Source: Selenomonadaceae bacterium (GTDB lineage: Bacteria > Bacillota > Negativicutes > Selenomonadales > Selenomonadaceae). From it: DNA of 64,000 nt. The stretch covers positions 1-64,000 of the forward strand of contig JALFBM010000011.1 of assembly GCA_022773425.1 (NCBI GenBank). The letters are read 5' to 3'. A program made the translations under genes and the position numbers. Positions 1 through 9,390 of the stretch are shown here, in pieces. A model generated the notes under the pieces. The model ran no database searches. It was not told the origin of the DNA and was given only the letters and a program-made list of their open reading frames with translations. The stretch's first letter is position 1. The number at the start of each line of letters is the position of its first letter.

Positions 1-80
1 AGTCGGTAAGATCCTTTGCCGGAAAGGTATTCTTTCACTCTGGCAAGCATCCAATCTGCCGAATGTTTCCTTTTGCCCAT
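1..80 (-). CDS. Partial IS3/IS150-type transposase OrfA (helix-turn-helix), truncated by window edge
   Basis: Minus-strand translation from CAT at 78-80 reads MGKRKHSADWMLARVKEYLSGKGSYRL..., resembling the N-terminus of InsJ/IS150 OrfA-like HTH proteins (..YLSGKGSYR..). Confidence 0.55.
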   Translation of the reverse strand, partial: MGKRKHSADWMLARVKEYLSGKGSYR

Positions 81-146
81 AGAAAAATCCCCCTAAAGCA
101 GTTTGGTTATTTACCGTGTCTGCTTTAAGGGAATCATATCAGGACA
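1..146 (-). mobile_element. Left-edge fragment of a putative IS3-family insertion sequence
   Basis: Transposase-like start plus a terminal sequence reading TGTCCTGATATGATTCCC on the minus strand at 146; other end is outside the window. Confidence 0.45.
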
Positions 147-157
147 CCGGCCTTTTT

Positions 158-382
158 TCATTTTCGTTTTTCGATTTCCACGGTAGTTTCCTCGACCACC
201 GCGGTCTGCTTTGCATCGACGACTTCGATGTTGTCGAGCATACCTTTGACCTGTGCGCGGATGCCGGCGAGGTAGATCCCCCGGACGGTCTGTTGCTCTT
301 CTTTTTCCGCCGGCGTCAGGCCGACGGTGCGCTGTTTGCGCGAAAGTTCGTTGATGCGGGCAATCAGCTCCTTGGTAATCAT
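158..382 (-). CDS. DUF896 (UPF0291/YnzC) family protein
   Basis: MITKELIARINELSRKQRTVGLTPAEKEEQQTVRGIYLAGIRAQVKGMLDNIEVV matches the DUF896 pattern; 74 aa; start internal to the listed ORF. Confidence 0.85.
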   Translation of the reverse strand: MITKELIARINELSRKQRTVGLTPAEKEEQQTVRGIYLAGIRAQVKGMLDNIEVVDAKQTAVVEETTVEIEKRK

Positions 383-584
383 GGGCACTCCTTTCTCGAT
401 CGCTTCTCTTCGAATTTCCTGTCTATTCCCCAGTGTAGTCTGCTTTTTGGTTTTGTGCAAGTATTCATAGAACCTAGAATGAAAAAAAGAACAATAAGGG
501 AAATTTATTTGACACAGCAAAGAAAATGGGAAAAACGCCTTCCTTTTTTGCCTGAAATCCGCTAAAATAAAAGGAGGACATGGC

Positions 585-1079
585 TTGACGGAAGAGGTGA
601 GTGGTATGTCGTTTCCGACCATACTCAAACATCTGCGCGTAGAAGCGGAGATGTCGCAGTCCGAATTGGGCGCGGTACTGCACGTGACGCAGCAGACGAT
701 CGCGCGCTGGGAGCGGGGACTCTCCGAGCCGAACATCGGCATGCTCGTCGAGCTCGCGCGGGTTTTCCACGTGTCGTTGGAGGATTTGCTGGGCGTCTGC
801 CTCGAGAGCGGGAAAATCGGAGAGTGCTGGCAGGTCTGCTGCGGGGTCTTTTCCGAGGGCCGCAAGCCGTATGAGGTTCAGGACATGGTGACCTGGACGT
901 TTACGACCAAGGAAAAGGCGGTGAATTTCTATCAACTTCTGCGCATGGTTGAGGGCTGCAACGACGTGCAGCAGCGGATGTACGTCGATATCGATGCGCT
1001 GCACGCCTACTGTGTGTCGGACCGCCACTACATTTGGATGCGCAAGGTATTCGATGAGCATACGCTGGGGGAAGCGTAA
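585..1079 (+). CDS. XRE-family helix-turn-helix protein
   Basis: LRVEAEMSQSELGAVLHVTQQTIARWERGLSEPNIGMLVELARVFHVSLEDLLG = HTH_3; AAGGAGG 8 nt upstream of TTG start. Confidence 0.8.
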   Translation: MTEEVSGMSFPTILKHLRVEAEMSQSELGAVLHVTQQTIARWERGLSEPNIGMLVELARVFHVSLEDLLGVCLESGKIGECWQVCCGVFSEGRKPYEVQDMVTWTFTTKEKAVNFYQLLRMVEGCNDVQQRMYVDIDALHAYCVSDRHYIWMRKVFDEHTLGEA

Positions 1080-1186
1080 CATGGCATAGAATTTTTCTCG
1101 AACGTCTTGCGGTTTGCGTCGTATATGCTATAATAAAACCAAACGAATGAATAAATGCTCATATGTTAATAAGAGAGGGAAGAGCC

Positions 1187-3112
1187 ATGACCAAAACGCA
1201 GAAGAAAAACCTGTTCCGGATTCTCCTTTCCGCCGCCCTTTTGATCCTGCTGTCGTTTCTGCCGCTTTCGGGCGGGCCGCGATTCCTTGCCTATTTCGCG
1301 GTGTATCTGATAGCCGGTTACGATATCCTGCAGGAAATGTGGGAGGGGATCTGGAAGCGGGAACCGTTTGACGAAAGCCTGTTGATGGGGATTGCGAGCC
1401 TCGGCGCGCTGGCGCTCGCGGCCTATGAAGACGGAGATTACACCGAGGCCATCGCGGTCGTGCTGTTCTTTCAGGTCGGTGAGTGGTTCGAGTCTTATGC
1501 GGTGGGCAAGAGCCGACGCGATATCTCGGCGCTCATGGATATACGCCCGGATTACGCCAATCTGGACGACGGAAACGGGGGCCTGACGAGGGTCGCGCCG
1601 GATACGGTGGCGGTCGGCTCGGTCATCGTCGTACAGCCGGGAGAGCGGATCCCCCTGGACGGCATCGTGATGGACGGCGCATCCAGCCTCGATACGGTCG
1701 CGTTGACCGGCGAAAGCCTGCCGCGCGAGGTCCGCGCGGGCGATGCGGTCTTGAGCGGCTGTATCAATACGAACGGGCTTCTGCGCATCCGTACGACGAA
1801 GGCGTTCGGGGAGTCCACCGCGTCGAAAATCCTTGCGCTGACTCAGCAGGCCAGCGAGAGAAAGTCTCGCTCCGAGGCGTTTATCACGCGGTTTGCGCGC
1901 GTTTATACGCCAATCGTCGTCTATGCAGCGGTGGCGCTTGCCCTTCTGCCTCCGCTCGTGCGTCTGTTCCTGCTCGGTGAGGCCCCGCTTTGGGGGACCT
2001 GGATTTACCGCGCGCTGCTGTTCCTGATCGTCAGCTGCCCGTGCGCGCTGGTCATCAGCATCCCGCTCAGCTTCTTCGCCGGGATTGGCGGGGCAAGCCG
2101 TCACGGCGTGCTCGTCAAGGGGTCGAATTATCTCGAGACGCTGGCGGATGTCGATACGGTCGTCTTTGATAAGACCGGTACGCTGACGCAGGGCAAATTC
2201 GCGGTCGCGGCCGTGCACCCGTCGGAACTCAGCCCTCAGGATCTTTTGCATATCGCCGCGCATGCGGAGCGCTTTTCGCATCACCCGATCGCTGAGTCGC
2301 TGCGCGAGGCCTATCCGGATGAGGCGGACGGCTGCGAGGTCACAGACGTTGAGGAGATCGCGGGCAAGGGCGTCCGCGCGAGGGTCAATGGCAAGGTCAT
2401 CTATGCCGGCAATGACCGACTGATGGCGGATATCGGGATCGCAAGCCAGCCCTGCCGCCGCAGCGTTGGGACGACGGTGCATATCGCCTGCGATGGCGCG
2501 TACGCGGGGCACGTTGTGATCTCGGACGTCGTGAAGCCGCACGCGGCGGCCGCCATCCGAGCTCTGCGCCGGAACGGGGTCCGCGAGACGGTCATGCTGA
2601 CCGGCGATTCCCGCCGCGTCGCGGAGCCGGTCGCGCGCGAGCTCGGGATCGATACGTTCTGCAGCGAGCTGCTGCCAGCAGACAAGGTAGCAAAGGTGGA
2701 GGCGCTGCTGGCACAAAAGGCGGGCGGCCGCGGGAAGCTGGCCTTTGTCGGCGACGGCATCAACGACGCGCCGGTGCTTTCGCGTGCCGACGTCGGCATC
2801 GCGATGGGCGCGATGGGATCTGACGCGGCGATCGAGGCCGCGGATATCGTCCTGATGGACGATGATCCATGGAAAATCTCGGTCGCACAGCGCATCGCGC
2901 GCAAGACGCTGTGCATCGTCCGCGAGAACATCGTCGCCTCCATCGGCATCAAGGCCGCCATCCTGGTCCTTGGCGCGTTCGGTCTTGCGAGTATGTGGGC
3001 GGCCATCTTCGCCGATACCGGCGTCCTGATCCTCGCGAGCTGCAACGCCGTCCGCGCGATGTTTTTCCGCGAATCCTCGCTGCGGGAGGCGGCCGCTTCT
3101 GCGAAACCATGA
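1187..3112 (+). CDS. Heavy-metal translocating P1B-type ATPase (Cd/Zn/Pb type)
   Basis: SCPCALVISIP, DKTGTLTQG, GDGINDAPVL motifs; no N-terminal CxxC HMA domain. Confidence 0.9.
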   Translation: MTKTQKKNLFRILLSAALLILLSFLPLSGGPRFLAYFAVYLIAGYDILQEMWEGIWKREPFDESLLMGIASLGALALAAYEDGDYTEAIAVVLFFQVGEWFESYAVGKSRRDISALMDIRPDYANLDDGNGGLTRVAPDTVAVGSVIVVQPGERIPLDGIVMDGASSLDTVALTGESLPREVRAGDAVLSGCINTNGLLRIRTTKAFGESTASKILALTQQASERKSRSEAFITRFARVYTPIVVYAAVALALLPPLVRLFLLGEAPLWGTWIYRALLFLIVSCPCALVISIPLSFFAGIGGASRHGVLVKGSNYLETLADVDTVVFDKTGTLTQGKFAVAAVHPSELSPQDLLHIAAHAERFSHHPIAESLREAYPDEADGCEVTDVEEIAGKGVRARVNGKVIYAGNDRLMADIGIASQPCRRSVGTTVHIACDGAYAGHVVISDVVKPHAAAAIRALRRNGVRETVMLTGDSRRVAEPVARELGIDTFCSELLPADKVAKVEALLAQKAGGRGKLAFVGDGINDAPVLSRADVGIAMGAMGSDAAIEAADIVLMDDDPWKISVAQRIARKTLCIVRENIVASIGIKAAILVLGAFGLASMWAAIFADTGVLILASCNAVRAMFFRESSLREAAASAKP

Positions 3113-3152
3113 CAGCCGTCCGCGGTAGAATAGGGAAGGTTCTTGCTCGGGA

Positions 3153-4094
3153 TCAGAACATCCCGAGCATTTTTGTGACGAAAATCCAGCCGAACATAGT
3201 GAAGCACGAGAGGGCGGACGAGAAGATGACGGTATTGCCGGCGAGGTTCGCGTCGCCGCCCATCTGCTGGGCCATCGTGAACGAAGCGACCGCGCACGGC
3301 GTCGCGGCGATCGCGAGAATCGTGACGAACTCCGGCCCGCGGAAACCGAGTGCAGCGGCGGCGGAAAGGAACAGGAGCGGCGCGACAAACAGGCGCCCGA
3401 TCAGGCAGGCGCGGAGGTCTCGGACGCTTTCGGCGACCTGCCCGCGGTCGAACGTCGCGCCGAGCACGATCAGGGCGAGCGGCGTCGTGCAGGCGCCGAC
3501 CTGTGCAATCGGCTTCATCAGCGGATCGGGGACCGGGATGCCCGCGAGGTTGAAGACGAGGCCGCAGAAGATACCCTGGATCATCGGATTTTTCATCACG
3601 CCTTTGAGAATCTTGACGAGATTGAACGTGCCGCCGCGGAACGCCTCGAGCTCGGCGACCGAATAGATGTTGTAGAGCGGTACGACGACGGCGATGACGA
3701 CGGACGGCAGGACGGCGGCCTCCTCGCCAAAGATGTTGACGACAATCGGGATGCCGAGAATGACGAAGTTACTGCGAAAGATCGCCTGCGTGATGACGCC
3801 GCGCCGGTCGTTGCGCTTCTCGAACAGGACCGCGAAAATCAGGCTCAGGATCAGGAGCACGGTGACACCCCCGGCGCTGAACAGCATGAGCCGCGGATTC
3901 CAGACGTCAGCGAAATCCGCGCGGTAGATATTCGTGAACAGCATGCAGAAGAAAAAGATGCGGAAAATCATCTTGTTCAGGTGCTTGAGCTCCACCGGAT
4001 TCATGAAGTTTTGCTGCTTGACGAGCAGGCCGATGCCGATCAGCACGAAAATCGGGAATATGGCGCCGAGGGACACCCAAAAATTTTCAATCAT
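3153..4094 (-). CDS. AEC (auxin efflux carrier) family transporter
   Basis: Hydrophobic 313-aa protein, GIGLLVKQQNFMNPVELKHLNKMIFRIFFFCMLFTNIY typical of AEC permeases. Confidence 0.85.
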   Translation of the reverse strand: MIENFWVSLGAIFPIFVLIGIGLLVKQQNFMNPVELKHLNKMIFRIFFFCMLFTNIYRADFADVWNPRLMLFSAGGVTVLLILSLIFAVLFEKRNDRRGVITQAIFRSNFVILGIPIVVNIFGEEAAVLPSVVIAVVVPLYNIYSVAELEAFRGGTFNLVKILKGVMKNPMIQGIFCGLVFNLAGIPVPDPLMKPIAQVGACTTPLALIVLGATFDRGQVAESVRDLRACLIGRLFVAPLLFLSAAAALGFRGPEFVTILAIAATPCAVASFTMAQQMGGDANLAGNTVIFSSALSCFTMFGWIFVTKMLGMF

Positions 4095-4301
4095 AGTTCT
4101 ACCTCACTGCGTTTTGACGGATCTAGGGCTGCGAGCATCGCCGGTTTCCCCTTTGGGACGGCCGACCCCGCGGCTCTTTTATTGTACGCCCGGGCTAGGG
4201 GAAATGCAATGGGAAGGGGGATGCGTAGTCACTCCATAGGACAAAGGTGGTAATTTACACCATTTAATTGTTACAGAATCGCATAAAACAAATGGAAATA
4301 G

Positions 4302-4331
4302 TTGAACTTTGTAACAAAAATCGGATATAAT
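4302..4331 (+). promoter_or_regulatory. Sigma70-type promoter (TTGAAC-18-TATAAT)
   Basis: TTGAAC 4302-4307, TATAAT 4326-4331. Confidence 0.65.
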
Positions 4332-4371
4332 ATACATAGTGGATCCGATGATGTGGGAGTCTTCGCATCCG

Positions 4372-4407
4372 CAAAAGAAACAAAAGAATCAAAAGAGTCA
4401 AAAGAAT
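4372..4407 (+). repeat. Four tandem 9-nt units CAAAAGAAT/CAAAAGAGT in the leader of a small gene
   Basis: caaaagaaa-caaaagaat-caaaagagt-caaaagaat read directly. Confidence 0.9.
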
Positions 4408-4428
4408 CAAAGGGACAAGGGGGAAGTT

Positions 4429-4641
4429 ATGATGAAAGCAACCCAGGAACAGTGGAAGTACATTCGCCGCATTATCACTTCTCATTACGGGCCGCTGTCG
4501 AGCCTGCCGGACATGGAGGATTATTCCTCCTGCGAGATGTGGCTGGACCAGAACGCACCGATCTATGAGCGGGGCCGTCAGATGGACCGGCAGCTTCATC
4601 CGTATGTTTATTCGGTTGACGTGGAGGTCAATGCCGGATAA
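4429..4641 (+). CDS. Small hypothetical protein (70 aa)
   Basis: MMKATQEQWKYIRRIITSHYGPLSSLPDMEDYSSCEMWLDQ...; GGGGGAAG RBS; promoter upstream, terminator downstream. Confidence 0.65.
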   Translation: MMKATQEQWKYIRRIITSHYGPLSSLPDMEDYSSCEMWLDQNAPIYERGRQMDRQLHPYVYSVDVEVNAG

Positions 4642-4646
4642 AAAAG

Positions 4647-4689
4647 TACGCAGCCGCGAAACGTTTTCGTGACTGCGTATTTTTTTTTG
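4647..4689 (+). terminator. Rho-independent terminator
   Basis: tacgcagccgcgaaacgttttcgtgactgcgta followed by T9. Confidence 0.8.
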
Positions 4690-4703
4690 CCTTTTTGCCG
4701 GGG

Positions 4704-5462
4704 TCATTCCTCTGGTGCGAAAAACGTCAGGATCGTGTGGATGGCGAAATCGAGATGCTTCGGATTCGTGAAAATATGGCTGCCGCCGTCCACCGGCACG
4801 AACTCGATGACGTTGTCCTCGGCGAACTGCCGGACGACGTCGTACGGGACTTTTTCGTCCGCGGTACCCTGTACGATGATCGTCTCGTCCGCGATATCGA
4901 AATACTCGCAGGCGGTGACGTCGTTTTCCCGGAGCTCCTCGAGGAAGGACGGGTCGAGCTTCATCTTGCGCTCGAAACCGACGAGGACTTCCTTTCCCTT
5001 GGCGAGTTTCTTTTTGTCCTCCGCGGTCAGCATGTTCTGCATCAGCTGGTACATCGGGATGCCGGGGGCGCGCAGGGCAATGCGGCGGAAGGGATTCTCG
5101 TGGTCCTTGAGGTAGACGAGACCGAGGTAGCCGCCGAAACTCGTCCCGTAGTAGTCGACGTACTCTGCCCCCATCGTATCCTTCGCATAGTGCACGGCGA
5201 GATCGAGGTAGGTGAGGCATTCGGCGAGGGAGAGCTTTTTCCGCGCGTCGGTGCCGTGGCACGGCCAATCGAAGCAGAGCACGCCGTCGTGCTTGTACTT
5301 CGCGGTGAGGCGTTCGGCGAATTTCTGCGCGGAATGGTTCTCCTTGTTTCCGCCGAAGCCATGCGTGCAGAGCACGATCTCGCGCACGGCCTTCGGATCT
5401 TTTGCGTAATATTTGCAGCGGATGCTGTATCCGTCTTCGTTGATATCCAAGTATTTTTCCAT
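4704..5462 (-). CDS. Alpha/beta hydrolase
   Basis: LCTHGFGGNKENH, GTSFGGYLGL nucleophile elbow, VDGGSHIF His motif. Confidence 0.85.
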   Translation of the reverse strand: MEKYLDINEDGYSIRCKYYAKDPKAVREIVLCTHGFGGNKENHSAQKFAERLTAKYKHDGVLCFDWPCHGTDARKKLSLAECLTYLDLAVHYAKDTMGAEYVDYYGTSFGGYLGLVYLKDHENPFRRIALRAPGIPMYQLMQNMLTAEDKKKLAKGKEVLVGFERKMKLDPSFLEELRENDVTACEYFDIADETIIVQGTADEKVPYDVVRQFAEDNVIEFVPVDGGSHIFTNPKHLDFAIHTILTFFAPEE

Positions 5463-5594
5463 GTTTCTTCCCTGCCCTTGACGTTGTGACCCTAGAAAAC
5501 AGTTCTAGTATAGGGAAAATAGGCAGCGCCGTCAAATCGGGCTGGCGGACAAGGCGGGGCTGTGCTATCCTTTGAGGAGAAGAAGGTGGAAAAC

Positions 5595-5897
5595 ATGCCG
5601 AAGGTTACGCGCGAGGATATCCCAAACTGGTTTCAGCGACAGACGGGATTCGACGTGTCCATCGATGAGCTGAAGCGGGCGGCACTGCTCGATCGGATTG
5701 CCTGTGCGGATGAACCGATGAAGCTCATGCGGGAGGTCTGGGGCATTACGCCGACCGAGCTCGAGCGCCTGCTCGGCGCACCGCCGCGCACGGTCGAGCA
5801 GTGGTTCCGCAAGGAGGCATCCCGTCCTCCATCCTGGGTGATCCGCTTGATCGTCGAGAAATGCGCGGCCTATCAAAAGGAGCGGGGGCAGGAATGA
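5595..5897 (+). CDS. Hypothetical protein with HTH-like C-terminal region
   Basis: MREVWGITPTELERLLGAPPRTVEQWFRKEASRPPSWVIRLI resembles an XRE/YdaS-like HTH. Confidence 0.6.
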   Translation: MPKVTREDIPNWFQRQTGFDVSIDELKRAALLDRIACADEPMKLMREVWGITPTELERLLGAPPRTVEQWFRKEASRPPSWVIRLIVEKCAAYQKERGQE

Positions 5898-6065
5898 CGC
5901 AAAGGGGCTGTTCGCGGCATGCGAGGGAAACAGCGTCAATATCGGTAAAAATCCGTCAAAAAAGTGCAGGATATATCGAATAAGTTATTGATTTCACAGG
6001 TTACGCGTCGTATAATTATTTATAGTGAATGGAAAAGCATCGCTATCTGTAGGAGGATTGTACTG

Positions 6066-7364
6066 ATGAAAAAATTCGAAGTCGTCGTGAATTGCCCGCT
6101 CGGTATCCACGCGCGTCCTGCGGCACAGATTGCCCAGACGTGCAGTGGGCTGAGAGTGGCCGTGACACTCGAAAGCGACCATGCGTCCGCGCAGGGCAGC
6201 AACGTGCTTGAGATCCTGAGTCTCCACGCAGCCAAGGGCGCGAAGGTCAACGTCACGGTGGATGGTCCGGACGAAGAGGAAGCGGCAAAGGAAATCCAGC
6301 AGATTTTCGAGACCATGGACCAGAAGGACAAGCAGGTCCCCGTCCTCAAGGTTGCGTTCTTCGGTACGAAGGACTATGATCGCCTCTACTTCAGTGAGCT
6401 CGCGAAGGATAAGGGCGAGGGCACGTACAATGTGGAGCTCAAATATTTCACGAGCCGCCTGACGAAAGAGACCGCGCATCTCGCCGATGGCTATGATGCC
6501 GTGTGCATCTTCGTCAATGACGAGGCGCCGCGCGAGGTCATCGAGCAGCTCCATGACGGCGGCGTCCGCCTGATCCTGCTCCGCTGCGCCGGCTTTAACA
6601 ACGTCGACAAGAAGGCTGCTGCCGAGTACGGCATCACGGTGCTCCGCGTGCCGGCTTACTCCCCGTACGCGGTGGCAGAGCATGCCATGGCGACGATCCA
6701 GGCCGCGAACCGCCGCCTGCACAAGGCATACAACAAGGTGCGCGACAATAACTTCGACCTGACGGGGCTCCTCGGCGTTGACCTTCACAACAAGGTTGCC
6801 GGTATCCTCGGCACGGGCCGTATCGGCCAGTGCATGGCGCGCATCTGCAAAGGCTACGGCATGACGGTCCTCGGCTGGGATGCCTTCCCGAACAAGAAGC
6901 TCGAAGAAGAAGGCCTTCTGACGTACGCCTCGAAGGAAGAGGTGCTGAGCAAATCGGATCTCATCTCGATCCACGCGCCGCTGATCATGGGCGAGGGTGG
7001 CACCTATCATCTGATCGACGAGAAGGCCATCTCGCTGATGAAGAACGACGTCATGCTCGTGAATGCGGCGCGCGGCGGCCTCATCGATACGGAGGCTCTT
7101 CTCGCAGCGCTCCAGAAGGGCAAGTTCCACGCGGTCGCACTCGATGTCTACGAGGGCGAGGATGCGAACGTCTACACGGATCACAGCTTCGACGTTCCGA
7201 CGGAGGATATCACGGGTCGCCTGCTGATGTTCCCGCAGGTCATCCTGACGAGCCATCAGGCCTTCTTCACGCGTGAGGCGCTGCAGGCCATTGCGGCGGT
7301 CACGATGGAGAATGCCCGCAACTTCAACGAAGGCTGCCCGCTCGGTGCCGCCGAAGTGAAGTAA
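6066..7364 (+). CDS. HPr-domain / D-lactate dehydrogenase (D-isomer 2-hydroxyacid dehydrogenase) fusion
   Basis: N-terminal ~88 aa: MKKFEVVVNCPLGIHARPAAQIAQTC...ILSLHAAKGAKVNVTV = HPr with H15/R17; remainder: VAFFGTKDYD, GTGRIGQ, NAARGGLIDT, DVYEGED, LTSHQAFFT = D-LDH; RBS AGGAGG upstream of ATG 6066. Confidence 0.9.
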   Translation: MKKFEVVVNCPLGIHARPAAQIAQTCSGLRVAVTLESDHASAQGSNVLEILSLHAAKGAKVNVTVDGPDEEEAAKEIQQIFETMDQKDKQVPVLKVAFFGTKDYDRLYFSELAKDKGEGTYNVELKYFTSRLTKETAHLADGYDAVCIFVNDEAPREVIEQLHDGGVRLILLRCAGFNNVDKKAAAEYGITVLRVPAYSPYAVAEHAMATIQAANRRLHKAYNKVRDNNFDLTGLLGVDLHNKVAGILGTGRIGQCMARICKGYGMTVLGWDAFPNKKLEEEGLLTYASKEEVLSKSDLISIHAPLIMGEGGTYHLIDEKAISLMKNDVMLVNAARGGLIDTEALLAALQKGKFHAVALDVYEGEDANVYTDHSFDVPTEDITGRLLMFPQVILTSHQAFFTREALQAIAAVTMENARNFNEGCPLGAAEVK

Positions 7365-7380
7365 GCACAAAAGCAAAGCC

Positions 7381-7408
7381 AAACCTTCCCATGCGGGAAG
7401 GTTTTTTT
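7381..7408 (+). terminator. Rho-independent terminator
   Basis: aaaccttcccatgcgggaaggttttttt. Confidence 0.85.
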
Positions 7409-7497
7409 GTACAAGAAAAGCTGCCGCACGCAGTTTTGCGCGTACGGCAGCTCTTTCGTTCCATCGGTCGGAATAGGGGGTATGTTGGAACGGGGGA

Positions 7498-7872
7498 TTA
7501 ACGGGAGGGCTTTTCACCCGGGATGTCTTTGATAGCATCATCGCCGCGCTGACCGGTGCGGATGCGCACGGCGTCGGCAACGGGGATGACGAAGATCTTG
7601 CCATCGCCGAATTTTCCGGTGCGCAGGACGTTCTGCGCGGTCTCGAGGACTTTGTCGACCGGAATCTCGCTGACGATGGTCTCGACCTTGATTTTCGGGA
7701 CGAGGTTGATGTCGTATTTGCGGCCGCGGTAGACTTCTTCGTGGCCTTTCTGCAGGCCGCAGCCGAATACCTGGCTGACCGTCATGCCGAGCACGCCGAT
7801 TTTGTTCAGCGCGTTCATGAGCTCGTCGAGTTTGTTGGCTCGCGTGATGATTTCGATTTTCGTGATACTCAT
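7498..7872 (-). CDS. glnK: P-II family nitrogen regulatory protein
   Basis: MSITKIEIITRANKLDELMNALNKIGVLGMTVSQVFGCG..YRGRKYDINLVPK..T-loop; overlaps amtB by 4 nt. Confidence 0.92.
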   Translation of the reverse strand: MSITKIEIITRANKLDELMNALNKIGVLGMTVSQVFGCGLQKGHEEVYRGRKYDINLVPKIKVETIVSEIPVDKVLETAQNVLRTGKFGDGKIFVIPVADAVRIRTGQRGDDAIKDIPGEKPSR

Positions 7873-9206
7873 GACCGTACCCCCTTATCTGTCGTCAGAG
7901 TGCTTGCGTTGGCCTTCATGACCGTGTTCGCGAGCATCTCGCTGGAATCCTCGAAGCCGCCGAGAATCGGGCTGCCGCCGAACGAACGGCTGTAGCCGCG
8001 CTCGCCGTGCTCGACGATATCGAGACCGGAGAGCTCCTCTGCCTCATCCGCACGCATCGTGCAGAAGAAGTCGACGATATGGAAGAGGATGTAGGTGCCG
8101 ACGACGGCGAGAACAATCGCTACGACAATGCCGACGCACTGTGCGAAGAACAGATGGGATTCTCCGTAGAACAGGCCGTTTGCGCCATCCGGGTTGACTT
8201 CCGTCGTTGCCCAGAGGCCCGTGGCGAGGGAGCCCCAAATACCGCCGACGCCGTGGATGCCGAAGGCGTCGAGCGAGTCATCGTAGCCGATCTTTTCCTT
8301 CGCGATGGCGACGGCGAAGTAGCAGATGCCGCCGGCGAGCAAGCCGATGATGATGGAGGGAATCGGAGAGACAAAGCCAGCGGCCGGCGTGATGGCGACG
8401 AGGCCGGCGATGCAGCCGGAAATCGCGCCGAGGATGGTCGGTTTGCCGGTGGATTTCCACTCGACGAGCACCCAGGAAACCGTAGCGGCTGCCGCGGCTG
8501 CCTGCGTGACGACGAAGGCGTTGGAGGCGAGGGCATTTGCGCCGAGCGCGCTGCCGGCGTTAAAGCCGAACCAGCCGAACCACAGGAGCGAAGCGCCGAG
8601 GACGGCCATTGGCAGGTTATGCGGGAGCATGGCCTTGCGACCATAGCCGAGGCGCTTGCCGAGCAGAATGCAGAGCGTCAGTGCCGAAACACCGGACAGG
8701 ATATGAATGACGAGGCCGCCGGCGAAGTCGAGTGCGCCGAGCTGTGCGAGGAAGCCGCCGCCCCATACCCAATGTGCCATGGGGTTATAGATGAAGAGTG
8801 CCCAGAGCAGCATGAAGATGGCGAGCGGGGCGAACCGCATGCGCTCTGCGAAGGCGCCCGTGATCAGGGCCGGCGTCAGCGCGGCGAACATGCACTGGAA
8901 AATGACATAAGCGAGTTCCGGAATCGAGGCGCTCTCCATGATGCTCGAGCCGACGCCGACGAGGCCGAGCTTGTCGAGGCTGCCGATCAGGCCGCCAATA
9001 TCCGGACCAAAGACCATCGTGTAACCGATGATTACCCATTCCACGGAGATCATCGCGAGGATGAAGAAGCTCTCCATGATGGTCGTCAGGACGTTCTTGC
9101 TGCGGACGAGGCCGCCGTAGAAGAACCCGAGCCCTGGCGTCATGATGAAGACCAAAGCCGCGCTGACGAGTACCCAGGCTGTGTTTCCTGTGTCAATCAT
9201 AGCCAT
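7869..9206 (-). CDS. amtB: Ammonium transporter
   Basis: MAMIDTGNTAWVLVSAALVFIMTPGLGFFYGGLVRSKN; GIHGVGGIWGSLATG. Confidence 0.95.
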   Translation of the reverse strand: MAMIDTGNTAWVLVSAALVFIMTPGLGFFYGGLVRSKNVLTTIMESFFILAMISVEWVIIGYTMVFGPDIGGLIGSLDKLGLVGVGSSIMESASIPELAYVIFQCMFAALTPALITGAFAERMRFAPLAIFMLLWALFIYNPMAHWVWGGGFLAQLGALDFAGGLVIHILSGVSALTLCILLGKRLGYGRKAMLPHNLPMAVLGASLLWFGWFGFNAGSALGANALASNAFVVTQAAAAAATVSWVLVEWKSTGKPTILGAISGCIAGLVAITPAAGFVSPIPSIIIGLLAGGICYFAVAIAKEKIGYDDSLDAFGIHGVGGIWGSLATGLWATTEVNPDGANGLFYGESHLFFAQCVGIVVAIVLAVVGTYILFHIVDFFCTMRADEAEELSGLDIVEHGERGYSRSFGGSPILGGFEDSSEMLANTVMKANASTLTTDKGVRS

Positions 9207-9280
9207 TCAACCTTTCCTTGTCTGTTGACGAAAAAATAAAATAATATCGGACTGTCTGCATCATCCCCAGAAACGCAAAA

Positions 9281-9325
9281 GGCGCCTTAGGTGCGACAGA
9301 AAACCTGCGCACCCAAGACGCCATT
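9281..9325 (-). promoter_or_regulatory. Leader hairpin upstream of amtB (attenuator/terminator-like)
   Basis: Minus-strand GGCGTCTTGGGTGCG caggttttctgt CGCACCTAAGGCGCC (15-bp stem with G-U pairs) followed by TTTTGCGTTT. Confidence 0.6.
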
Positions 9326-9390
9326 GTCTCTGGTTCGTTTGACAGACAACCAACAGAGAAGTGGAATTGTGCTAGAAGGAATAAAGCAGA

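Noticed and set aside
1166-3388. 740-aa minus-strand ORF opposite the P-type ATPase
   Set aside because: Arg/Asp-rich antisense translation of a GC-rich gene; the plus strand carries clear P-type ATPase motifs.
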